From Acidimicrobiia bacterium (lineage in GTDB: Bacteria; Actinomycetota; Acidimicrobiia; UBA2766), in assembly GCA_020850945.1 (NCBI GenBank), contig JADZDR010000058.1, positions 1 to 48,987 of the forward strand: a stretch of DNA of 48,987 nucleotides. The letters are read 5' to 3'. The translations under genes were made by a program, and so were the position numbers. Below the pieces are notes generated by a model. That model saw nothing but the letters and a program-made list of their open reading frames with translations, did not search any database and was not told the origin of the DNA. Positions 1 through 6,721 of this stretch are shown in pieces (position 1 is the stretch's first letter; each line of letters starts with the position of its first letter).

Positions 1-1817
1 AAGCCGACGAGAGCGATGCTTCCTTCCTGCACCTGGGCGCAGCCGCGGCGATCGTCACGAACGTGGAGCCGGATCACCTCGAGCGGTACGGAGGGAGCGG
101 CGAGCGCCTGCTGGAGGCCTTCCATCGCTTTCTGGAGGGGGCGGGAGGGTCGCGTGTCGTCTGCGTGGACGATCCGGGCGCGCGCGAGGCAGCGGCGGGA
201 ATCGATGTCGTGGCGTATGGACTCGGGCCGGGATGCCGTTACCGGGCAGTCGACGTGCAACAGACGAGATGGGGAAGCCGCTTCAATGTCGTCAAGGACG
301 ATTCCGACCTCGGTGTGATGGAGGTGGCCCTGCCCGGGCTCCACAACGTGCGCAACGCACTCGGCGCGAGCGCGATGGCCTTCGAGCTCGGGGCGGATGC
401 CCACGGGGTGAGGCAGGGGCTCGCACGCTTTCGCGGTGTACGCCGCCGCTACGACTTCCGGGGGACACGGGCGGGCATCACCTTCGTGGACGACTACGCC
501 CACCTCGCGTCCGAGGTCGCAGCGACCCTCGACACCGCGGCGGAGGGGGGGTGGGACAGGGTGGTGGCCGTCTTCCAACCCCACCTCTACTCACGGACCC
601 GCCGTGACGCCGATGGTCTGGGACAGGCGCTGGCCCGAGCCGACCTCGCGTTCGTGACGGACGTCTTCGCCGCGCGCGAGGACCCGGTTCCGGGCGTGAC
701 GGGGAGACTCGTCGCCGACGCCGTGTCGCGAGCGGGGGGCGACGTGCGCTACGTCGAACATCGCCGCGATCTCGCCGCCCGCGTGGCGCCCGGACTCCGT
801 GCCGGGGATGTCTGCGTCTCCCTCGGTGCCGGGGACATCACGACACTCGCCGACGAGCTCGCCGAGCTCCTCGAGACGGGAGCGGCGTCGAGTCCGCTCG
901 AGGCATGTGCGCAGGACCTGGCGGATGAGCTTTCGGCCCCCCCGCAGCGTGACCTGCCCCTTGCCCCGATGACGACTTACAAGGTGGGGGGCGCGGCGGC
1001 GGTCTACGTCGAGCCCGAGTCGGAAGAAGAGCTCTTGATCGTGCGTGGCGTTGTGCAGCGCCATGACGTGCCGGTCCTCGTGATGGGTCGGGGATCCAAC
1101 ATGCTCGTGTCGGATGCGGGCTTTCCCGGGGTGGCGATGCGGCTCGGGTCGGGTTTCAACTGGATCGAGTACGACGGCGTGTCGGTACGGGCGGGTGGGG
1201 CCACACCCCTTCCCTTCCTCGCGCGAGCGGTCGCCCGTCACGGGCTGTCCCGGCTCGAGTTCGGCGTCGGGATACCTGCTTCGGTCGGAGGTGCCGTGCG
1301 CATGAACGCGGGGGGACATGGCGCAGTCATGCAAGAGGTCCTCACCCGGGTTGGGGTCGTGGGCCTGTCCGGCGTTTCGGGCGGTGTCGAAGAGCGACCT
1401 GCCTCCGACCTGGACATGGGATACCGCCGCACGAATCTCGCATCGGACGAGGTCGTGGTCTGGGCCGAATTCGCGCTCTCGCGTGGAGAGAGACCGGAGA
1501 TCGAGGCGGCGATGGCCGAGATCGTGCACTGGCGCAAGGACAACCAGCCGGCCGGCTCGAGCGCGGGCAGCATCTTCAAGAACCCGGAGGGGGACTCGGC
1601 GGGCCGCCTCATCGACACGGCAGGTTGCAAGGGCATCCGCGTGGGCGGTGCATACGTGTCCGACAAGCACGCGAACTTCGTCATCGCCGAGGGGTGGGCT
1701 CGTGCCCAGGACGTCTACGCGGTGATGCGTCTCGTACGCGAGCGTGTGCGGGAAGTGCACGGCGTCATCCTCGAACCGGAGGTGCGTCTTGTGGGGCACT
1801 TCGAGGAGCAGGGCTGA
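1..1817 (+). CDS. murC/murB: Fused MurC-MurB (UDP-MurNAc-L-Ala ligase / UDP-enolpyruvyl-GlcNAc reductase), 5' partial
   Basis: Two cytoplasmic peptidoglycan-precursor enzymes in one open frame. The reading frame is already open at base 3, so the N-terminal part of MurC, including its ATP-binding loop, lies outside the window. The visible MurC part starts with ADESDASFLHL and IVTNVEPDH, followed by the ligase C-terminal domain ending near LGAGDITTLADEL. About 30 residues later MurB begins: TYKVGGAA, the FAD-binding segment VLVMGRGSNMLVSD, YRRTN with the substrate arginine, GSIFKNP with the catalytic serine, and LEPEVRLVG with the proton-relay glutamate. No stop or frameshift separates the halves. 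MurB makes UDP-MurNAc and MurC adds L-Ala, so the fusion joins consecutive steps. ftsQ starts one base after the stop, indicating a shared operon. Confidence 0.95.
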   Translation, partial: ADESDASFLHLGAAAAIVTNVEPDHLERYGGSGERLLEAFHRFLEGAGGSRVVCVDDPGAREAAAGIDVVAYGLGPGCRYRAVDVQQTRWGSRFNVVKDDSDLGVMEVALPGLHNVRNALGASAMAFELGADAHGVRQGLARFRGVRRRYDFRGTRAGITFVDDYAHLASEVAATLDTAAEGGWDRVVAVFQPHLYSRTRRDADGLGQALARADLAFVTDVFAAREDPVPGVTGRLVADAVSRAGGDVRYVEHRRDLAARVAPGLRAGDVCVSLGAGDITTLADELAELLETGAASSPLEACAQDLADELSAPPQRDLPLAPMTTYKVGGAAAVYVEPESEEELLIVRGVVQRHDVPVLVMGRGSNMLVSDAGFPGVAMRLGSGFNWIEYDGVSVRAGGATPLPFLARAVARHGLSRLEFGVGIPASVGGAVRMNAGGHGAVMQEVLTRVGVVGLSGVSGGVEERPASDLDMGYRRTNLASDEVVVWAEFALSRGERPEIEAAMAEIVHWRKDNQPAGSSAGSIFKNPEGDSAGRLIDTAGCKGIRVGGAYVSDKHANFVIAEGWARAQDVYAVMRLVRERVREVHGVILEPEVRLVGHFEEQG

Positions 1818-1818
1818 C

Positions 1819-2733
1819 ATGAGCCCCTCTTCCCGCGTCGCCGTGAAGACCGGCCGGGGGACGCGCACCTCCCCGCGGCGCACAACCGTTCCCGGGGATG
1901 ACTCCGGCGTGGGGTCCGAGAACGAGCCGACTGATGAGGAGGCCCAGGATCGGGCGGCGGCGACGGTCCACCGGCGCATCCAGGAGCGTCGGGAGGGAAT
2001 CGAGTTCGAGACGCGCATGGCCTTCCGCCGGCTCGTGGTGTCCGCGATCGGTGGCATCATCGTCGGGGCTGCCCTCATCGGGATCGTGTTCTTCACACCT
2101 CTGCTCCGTGTGAGGTCGGTCGAGGTGGTGGGAGCCGTGCACGAGAGCAGTGCGACCGTGGAGGAGGCCGCCGGCGTTCCCCTCGACGGCACGCTTGCCG
2201 AGGTCGCGGTCGGCGAGATCGCTGCGAACGTCGAGATGCTTCCCTGGGTGCGGCGCGCCGAGGTGAGTCGACGCCTTCCCTGGACGGTGCGAATCGAGGT
2301 TGTCGAGAGACGTCCGGTGGCGCTGGCTGATGTGGGTGGCGGGCGGGCACTCGTCGACGAGGAGGGCGTCGTCCTCGAGCCGGTCACGCCGGATGCGCCG
2401 CCGCCGGCCGGGCTCCCGGTGGTGGTCGGCACGGAGCCGCTGCCCCGGGCGGGACAGCGGTGGGGGGATGAAGCAGGCCACAAGCTGGTCAGGACGGCGA
2501 GCCGCATCCCGGTCGAGTTCACGCCTCGCGTGGCGTCCATGTCGCTCGAGAACGAGAACCTCGTAATCGAGCTCGTCGACGGTGTCGTCGTGCGGTTTGG
2601 CCCGCCGGAAGGGATGGATCGGAAGGTGGAAGTCCTCGAGGCGGTGCTGGAGGACCTCGCCCGTCGTCAGGTCGCAGTCACGGCGGTAGACGTGTCGGCG
2701 GAGGGGTCGCCCGCTGTCGTGCCCGCGGCGTGA
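1819..2733 (+). CDS. ftsQ: Cell division protein FtsQ
   Basis: Bitopic divisome protein of 304 aa. A basic, disordered N-terminus (about 65 aa) precedes one membrane segment (around residues 68-92, LVVSAIGGIIVGAALIGIVFF). An extracytoplasmic POTRA domain follows (LLRVRSVEVVG through WTVRIEVVERRPVA), then the FtsQ/DivIB beta domain. I chose ATG 1819 because it sits one base after the murC-murB stop with AGGAG/CAGGG upstream; the frame is open further 5' but only inside murB. FtsQ bridges FtsB/FtsL to the septal synthase. Position between murB and ftsZ is the standard actinobacterial order. The sequence is diverged, as usual in this family, so the call rests on topology, POTRA motif and position together. 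Confidence 0.92.
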   Translation: MSPSSRVAVKTGRGTRTSPRRTTVPGDDSGVGSENEPTDEEAQDRAAATVHRRIQERREGIEFETRMAFRRLVVSAIGGIIVGAALIGIVFFTPLLRVRSVEVVGAVHESSATVEEAAGVPLDGTLAEVAVGEIAANVEMLPWVRRAEVSRRLPWTVRIEVVERRPVALADVGGGRALVDEEGVVLEPVTPDAPPPAGLPVVVGTEPLPRAGQRWGDEAGHKLVRTASRIPVEFTPRVASMSLENENLVIELVDGVVVRFGPPEGMDRKVEVLEAVLEDLARRQVAVTAVDVSAEGSPAVVPAA

Positions 2734-2791
2734 GGTTGGTGAAGGGATGATCCAGGTGTGCGTGTGCACGCGCGAAGAGGCAGGCCAATGC

Positions 2792-2820
2792 TTGACCTGC
2801 GCGGCGAAAACCCCTACTGT
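2792..2820 (+). promoter_or_regulatory. Predicted ftsZ promoter (TTGACC-17-TACTGT)
   Basis: TTGACC at 2792-2797 and TACTGT at 2815-2820 are 17 bases apart, close to housekeeping sigma-factor spacing, with a TAnnnT-type -10. Transcription would start near 2827, giving ftsZ a leader of about 250 nt. The leader contains complementary pieces that could fold, for example CTCAACC 2839-2845 with GGTTGAG 2909-2915, and CAGATCC 2874-2880 with GGATCTG 2931-2937. The promoter is predicted from sequence only. Confidence 0.5.
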
Positions 2821-2971
2821 GGTGAGCCAAGCTTCAGTCTCAACCACAAGCTGACGCTTAGATACCCTAACCTCAGATCCTTGGAAGGTCAAGTAACTCT
2901 CTAGTAGAGGTTGAGTTATTCCTCCGGATGGATCTGAATCTGCAGTGTAGAGCGCTGGAAGGGCGTGCACG

Positions 2972-3082
2972 ATGAACCCGACACGGATCGAGAGGCCAAG
3001 AGTGACAGGCCGGCTCTCAGGGTCTTCAGGGTCTTCAGGGTCTTCAGGATCTTCAGGGTCTTCAGGAAGGAAGGGGCCGTGA
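2972..3082 (+). CDS. Short leader ORF (36 aa, Gly-Ser-Ser repeats) overlapping the ftsZ start
   Basis: ATG 2972 is preceded by a strong ribosome-binding site, GGAAGGG at 2957-2963, with 8-base spacing. The peptide begins [15 protein letters not shown], continues as five Gly-Ser-Ser units ([10 protein letters not shown]...) and ends GRKGP. Its TGA (3080-3082) overlaps the ftsZ GTG (3079-3081) in a GTGA junction typical of translational coupling. The Gly-Ser-Ser stretch is the direct reading of a five-copy 9-base tandem repeat, so copy-number change would alter peptide length without shifting frame. I do not recognise the peptide. It may be a coupling leader, a small protein, or a chance ORF. 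The good SD, stop position and overlap favour real translation, but no homologue is known to me. Confidence 0.5.
   Translation: MNPTRIERPRVTGRLSGSSGSSGSSGSSGSSGRKGP
3021..3065 (+). repeat. Five tandem 9-base units (GGTCTTCAG) just upstream of ftsZ
   Basis: Units at 3021, 3030, 3039, 3048 and 3057. Four are GGTCTTCAG and the fourth is GATCTTCAG. The array ends 13 bases before the ftsZ GTG and abuts its SD (GGAAGGAAGGGG, 3065-3076). The 9-base unit keeps every reading frame open: it reads Gly-Ser-Ser in the leader ORF and Arg-Val-Phe in the ftsZ frame. It is a candidate slippage-prone tract next to an essential division gene. Confidence 0.9.
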
Positions 3083-4236
3083 ACGGTACTCCGCAGAACT
3101 ACTTGGCCGTCATCAAGGTCGTCGGGATCGGTGGTGGCGGAACGAACGCCGTCAATCGCATGATCGACGAAGGGCTCAGGGGGGTGGAGTTCGTCGCCGT
3201 GAACACGGACGCGCAGGCGCTCCTGATGAGCGATGCGGACATCAAGCTCGACATCGGCCGTGAGCTCACGCGGGGCCTCGGTTCGGGTGCCGATCCGGAC
3301 GTCGGCCGACAGGCGACGGAGGAGCACCGCGAGGAGCTCGAAGAGGTCCTGCGGGGTTCGGACATGGTGTTCATCACGGCAGGTGAGGGTGGCGGCACCG
3401 GCACGGGTGGTGCCCCCGTGATCGCCGAGATCGCGCGGTCCATCGGTGCTCTCACGATCGGTGTGGTCACGAGACCGTTCGGGTTCGAGGGGCGACGACG
3501 CGCGCAGCAGGCCGACGAGGGGATCAACGCCCTGCGCGAGAAGGTCGACACGATCATCGTGATCCCGAATGATCGTCTGCTCGAAGTCTCGGATGCCAAG
3601 ACTTCGATGCTCGAGGCGTTCCACATGGCGGACGAGGTGCTGGCGCAAGGTGTGCAGGGCATCACAGATCTCATCACGACACCCGGCCTGATCAACACCG
3701 ACTTCGCCGACGTGAAGACCGTCATGCACGATGCCGGCTCCGCCCTCATGGGGATCGGGACGGCGCAGGGTGACGAGCGGTCGGCCAAGGCAGCGCGTGC
3801 CGCGATCAGCAGTCCTCTCCTCGAGAGCGCGATCAACGGTGCGAGGGGCATCCTCCTCACGATCGCGGGTGGATCCAATCTCACTCTGTTCGAGGTCAAC
3901 GAAGCGGCCGGGATCATCGGCGAGGCCGCGCACCGCGACGCGAACATCATCTTCGGCACGGTCATCGACGACAACCTGGGAGACCAGGTTCGGATCACGG
4001 TCATCGCGGCAGGCTTCGAGACGGACCGGCGTGTGCGCGGTGACGAGCTCGGGCTCGGTGGCGACGAAGCCGAGCTCTCCGACCTCTTCTCCTCGGACCT
4101 CGATCTCGGTGAGGACCTGGGCTTCACACCCCCGAAGAAGCCGGCGTCCCGGTCGATCTCCCTGTCGTCCCTGCGCGACGAGTCGCCGTCCGCGAGTGAA
4201 GACGACGACATGGACATCCCGCCCTTCCTCCGCTGA
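3079..4236 (+). CDS. ftsZ: Cell division protein FtsZ
   Basis: Tubulin-like GTPase of 385 aa that forms the cytokinetic Z-ring. It opens with [20 protein letters not shown], matching the actinobacterial FtsZ N-terminus. The GTP-binding signature [10 protein letters not shown] and the NTDAQAL segment are present. The C-terminal linker ends in [11 protein letters not shown], the conserved tail that binds SepF and other partners. GTG 3079 is preferred because of the SD GGAAGGAAGGGG and fit to family length; an in-frame GTG at 2965 would add 38 residues encoded by a tandem repeat and is unlikely. The start overlaps the stop of a short upstream ORF. sepF and divIVA lie downstream, so Z-ring, membrane-tether and pole/septum factors are clustered. 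Confidence 0.98.
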   Translation: MNGTPQNYLAVIKVVGIGGGGTNAVNRMIDEGLRGVEFVAVNTDAQALLMSDADIKLDIGRELTRGLGSGADPDVGRQATEEHREELEEVLRGSDMVFITAGEGGGTGTGGAPVIAEIARSIGALTIGVVTRPFGFEGRRRAQQADEGINALREKVDTIIVIPNDRLLEVSDAKTSMLEAFHMADEVLAQGVQGITDLITTPGLINTDFADVKTVMHDAGSALMGIGTAQGDERSAKAARAAISSPLLESAINGARGILLTIAGGSNLTLFEVNEAAGIIGEAAHRDANIIFGTVIDDNLGDQVRITVIAAGFETDRRVRGDELGLGGDEAELSDLFSSDLDLGEDLGFTPPKKPASRSISLSSLRDESPSASEDDDMDIPPFLR

Positions 4237-4301
4237 CTCTCACCCCGCTCCGTCCCGCCCCGGTGGGCGGCGGGCGTGCTGCGCGGCGTAACGTTCGGTG
4301 A

Positions 4302-5075
4302 GTGAACGCGGTGATGAGCGAGGTGAGGGGGGGAAGCCTGTTCCGACTTGGACGCGTCGTCGCTCTCGTCTCGGACAGGACGGGCCCGGGCGTACGCGAC
4401 ATGTCGTACGAGTCGGGTGAGCGGTCGCAGGTGACGTCGAACCGGGGCTGGGCGGCGGCGACTGTCGGCGCCCAGCCCGATCGGCAGGTGTGGTGCCGCC
4501 AGGTCCATGCGGCAACGGTGGCGCGTGTGCGAGAGGGTGACGTCGGACGGGCTGACGCCGTGCCGATACCGGGGACCGATGCCCTCGTCTGCGACATCCC
4601 GGGTGTCCTCTGCGGTGTCCTTGCCGCCGACTGCGCGCCTGTGCTCCTCGCCGCCGCTGAGGGCTACGCGGTCGTGCACGTGGGCTGGCGCGGTCTCGTG
4701 TCGGGTGTCATCGACGAGGCGATCGGGGTCCTGCTCGGTGTGTGCGGGCGGGATGCCTCCGAGGTGACCGCGCTCATCGGTCCCCACATCGGTCCGTGCT
4801 GTTTCGAGGTCGGAGAAGAGGTCGCCGAAGATCTCGCGGTGATCGCGGGTGACGCCGTGGGCCGGGGCCGAGGGCGCCCCCATGTCGACCTCGGACGGGT
4901 GATCGAGGTCCGCCTCGCTGCACTTGGGGTGACGGATGTCGTGGCACCGTTCGGATGCACGCGCTGCGAGCGCGGGCGTTGGTACTCCCACCGGCGCGGT
5001 GACTCTGCCCGCCATGCTCTCGTGGCATGTCTCGCGCCGCACGCGGGTGGTGGGGACAGATGGGGTGGGGCATGA
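4302..5075 (+). CDS. pgeF: PgeF/YfiH (laccase-domain) purine nucleoside phosphorylase/deaminase-like protein
   Basis: 257-aa DUF152/multicopper-polyphenol-oxidase-named family. Members act as purine nucleoside phosphorylases/deaminases, and E. coli PgeF corrects wrong muropeptide precursors. Family segments in order: WCRQVHAATV, LAADCAPVLL, VVHVGWRGLVSGV, IGPHIGPCCFEVG and YSHRRGDSARHA. Histidines and cysteines of the zinc site are in the QVH, ADC and HVGWRG segments. Start is uncertain: GTG 4302, GTG 4311 or ATG 4314 give nearly the same protein. The gene ends in an ATGA overlap with yggS. Location after ftsZ and before yggS-sepF is a common Gram-positive and actinobacterial arrangement. Confidence 0.9.
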   Translation: MNAVMSEVRGGSLFRLGRVVALVSDRTGPGVRDMSYESGERSQVTSNRGWAAATVGAQPDRQVWCRQVHAATVARVREGDVGRADAVPIPGTDALVCDIPGVLCGVLAADCAPVLLAAAEGYAVVHVGWRGLVSGVIDEAIGVLLGVCGRDASEVTALIGPHIGPCCFEVGEEVAEDLAVIAGDAVGRGRGRPHVDLGRVIEVRLAALGVTDVVAPFGCTRCERGRWYSHRRGDSARHALVACLAPHAGGGDRWGGA

Positions 5076-5761
5076 GAAGCCACCTCGATGCCGTCGAAGG
5101 CGTGCAGGCACGAATCGCCACGGCTTGCGCGGCCTGCGGTCGTGATCCCATGGGCGTCGGTGTCGTGGTCGTGACAAAGACGCGGACTCCCGAGGAGATC
5201 CGATCCGTCTGCGATGCCGCTCACACGGCCGGCCTCCGTGTCGTCGGGTTCGGAGAGAACAGGGTGCAGGAGGCGCTGGCCAAGCAGGCGGCCATGCATG
5301 ACATCCCCCTCCCGAGGTGGCAACTCGTCGGTCGCCTCCAGACCAACAAGGTGAAGTACGTGTCGGGCCGCTTCTCGCTCGTGCACGCCTTCGACCGGGT
5401 GGACCTGATCGAGCCGTACGCGGCCCGGGCCGCGTCGACACCCGTTCTCCTCCAGGTGAACCTGTCGGGTGAGGTGACGAAGGGGGGTGTATCCGCGTCC
5501 GAGGCCCCACGTCTCCTCGCGGCATGTGTGGGGGCCGGTCTCGAAGTCCGTGGCCTCATGACGATGGCGCCCGAAGGCGATCTCGATGCGGCCGGGCGTG
5601 TGTTCGCCGACCTCGCTCGGCTCCGCAACGAGTTGCGGGGGGAGTTCGGTCTCCCCCTGGGCGATCTGTCAATGGGGATGTCGGACGACTTCGACGTCGC
5701 GATTCACCACGGGGCGACCCTCGTGCGCCTCGGCCGCGTGCTCTTCGGAGAGCGAACCTGA
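5072..5761 (+). CDS. yggS: YggS/PLPBP pyridoxal-phosphate homeostasis protein
   Basis: 229-aa single-domain, PLP-binding TIM-barrel protein that buffers vitamin B6 and affects amino/keto-acid balance; no catalytic activity is established for the family. The PLP lysine lies in VVVVTKTRTPEEI. Other family blocks are GENRVQEAL, WQLVGRLQTNKVKY, GLMTMAP, and SMGMSDDFDVAIHHG followed by VRLGRVLFG. ATG 5072 is chosen because it overlaps the pgeF stop as ATGA and matches family length; an upstream in-frame ATG at 5027 lies within pgeF. The tight overlap indicates translational coupling. Confidence 0.95.
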   Translation: MRSHLDAVEGVQARIATACAACGRDPMGVGVVVVTKTRTPEEIRSVCDAAHTAGLRVVGFGENRVQEALAKQAAMHDIPLPRWQLVGRLQTNKVKYVSGRFSLVHAFDRVDLIEPYAARAASTPVLLQVNLSGEVTKGGVSASEAPRLLAACVGAGLEVRGLMTMAPEGDLDAAGRVFADLARLRNELRGEFGLPLGDLSMGMSDDFDVAIHHGATLVRLGRVLFGERT

Positions 5762-5841
5762 GGACACGGAGCGCGCGGATCGTTGACGAGGACCCAGGTG
5801 CGCTGGAAACATTACGGATACCAAGCCGTTGGAGGGAACTC

Positions 5842-6336
5842 TTGCCCGGTGCATGGCGCAAGTTCATGGTGTTCCTCGGACTCGGAGACGAGGAAGAGGG
5901 GCCGGAGTATGTGGACGACACAGCGTTCGCCGAAGAGCCGTCGTACGACTCGGGCATGAGCGCACCTTCGCTCCCGGACGTGCCGCCGCGCGTCAAGACC
6001 CTCGGCCCCGAGGAAGGGTTGCCGTCGGGCGCTGTCGTGCGCTCGATTCCCGAGCCGGCGGACCGGCTCCACCTCGTCGCACCCACCAACTTCAACGACG
6101 CCAAGGACATCGGCGACCAGTTGAAGAGGAACGTACCGGTGATCATCAATCTCGTGGACGTAGACCGTGATCTGCGGCGCCGTCTCATCGATTTCGCATC
6201 GGGGCTCGCATACGCCCTGTCCGGCAAGATGGAGCGGGTCGCCGAGAACGTGTTTCTGATCACACCCGTAAATGTGGAGGTCTCGGCCGAGGAGCGCCGC
6301 AAGATGCGCGAGCGTGGCCTCTTCAGCGGAGTTTGA
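5842..6336 (+). CDS. sepF: Cell division protein SepF
   Basis: 164-aa membrane-tethering partner of FtsZ. TTG 5842 is the likely start: GGAGGG (5831-5836) lies 5 bases upstream, and the protein then begins PGAWRKFMVFLGLG, the amphipathic membrane-binding helix typical of SepF. An in-frame ATG at 5866 would remove most of that helix. An acidic linker precedes the C-terminal SepF domain, recognisable from APTNFNDAKDIGDQLK, VPVIINL, RRRLIDFASGLAYALSGKME and VFLITPVNVEVS. It binds the FtsZ C-terminal peptide. An 80-base gap separates it from yggS; yggT follows 17 bases downstream. Confidence 0.95.
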   Translation: MPGAWRKFMVFLGLGDEEEGPEYVDDTAFAEEPSYDSGMSAPSLPDVPPRVKTLGPEEGLPSGAVVRSIPEPADRLHLVAPTNFNDAKDIGDQLKRNVPVIINLVDVDRDLRRRLIDFASGLAYALSGKMERVAENVFLITPVNVEVSAEERRKMRERGLFSGV

Positions 6337-6353
6337 GAGGCTGAGGTAGTCGC

Positions 6354-6617
6354 GTGGGCATCCGGTCTGTGATCTGCGGGATCTTGCTCGTCTATATGGT
6401 CGTGCTCCTCCTCACGGCGGTCCTCTCGTGGTTCCCCCTCACATACGACTCGCCGGTTCACAAGTTCAAGAAGGGGCTCGACGCGTTGAGTGAGCCGATA
6501 CTCGCTCCCCTCCGGCGTACGATCCGACCCGTCCAGTTCGGCCAGGTCGGCCTCGACCTCTCGTTCCTCATCCTGTTTCTCGCGGTGTTCCTCGCCCGCC
6601 AGTTGCTCTGCGGTTGA
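6354..6617 (+). CDS. yggT: YggT family membrane protein
   Basis: 87-aa protein with two hydrophobic segments, roughly residues 4-27 and 66-86, and the family core LSWFPLTYDSPV, LSEPILAPLRRTIRP and GLDLSFLILF. YggT proteins sit beside sepF in many Gram-positives and actinobacteria. Their role is not firmly established; links to osmotic tolerance and division-site function have been proposed. GTG 6354 is used. The stop codon lies inside a perfect inverted repeat (6611-6634). Confidence 0.9.
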   Translation: MGIRSVICGILLVYMVVLLLTAVLSWFPLTYDSPVHKFKKGLDALSEPILAPLRRTIRPVQFGQVGLDLSFLILFLAVFLARQLLCG

Positions 6618-6634
6618 ACCGCCCGGTTCAACCG
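6611..6634. repeat. Perfect 11-bp inverted repeat across the yggT stop
   Basis: CGGTTGAACCG (6611-6621), CC, then CGGTTCAACCG (6624-6634). The palindrome covers the yggT stop and lies about 15 bases before a predicted divIVA -10. There is no T-tract, so it is not a classical intrinsic terminator. It could be an operator, an mRNA-stabilising or processing hairpin, or a U-less terminator. Confidence 0.7.
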
Positions 6635-6655
6635 CGTCGTGACTGCAGATACACT
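6628..6655 (+). promoter_or_regulatory. Candidate divIVA promoter (TTCAAC-16-TACACT)
   Basis: TTCAAC at 6628-6633 and TACACT at 6650-6655 have 16-base spacing. The -35 overlaps the right arm of the 6611-6634 palindrome, so a protein bound there could regulate divIVA apart from the upstream division genes. The -35 is a weak match; prediction only. Confidence 0.3.
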
Positions 6656-6721
6656 GGCCCGCGGTACCCGTTCGATGCCGAGGCTTGGGACGGGGTCGTG
6701 CAGCCGAGCCAGGAGGACTAC

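Noticed and set aside
591-2540. 649-codon antisense frame over murB and ftsQ
   Set aside because: A shadow of GC-rich coding bias; the sense strand carries clear conserved enzymes.
2858-2870. TTAGATACCCTAA upstream of ftsZ as a fourth metal box
   Set aside because: It is 13 bases, one short of TTAGGnnnnCCTAA, has a mismatch in the left arm, and lies downstream of the predicted promoter.
2965-3078. In-frame N-terminal extension of FtsZ from GTG 2965
   Set aside because: It would add 38 residues including an Arg-Val-Phe repeat not found in FtsZ; the GTG at 3079 has a much better SD and matches the family N-terminus.
3099-5525. 808-codon antisense frame over ftsZ, pgeF and yggS
   Set aside because: Shadow frame with Arg/Ser/Pro-rich low-complexity translation and no domain.
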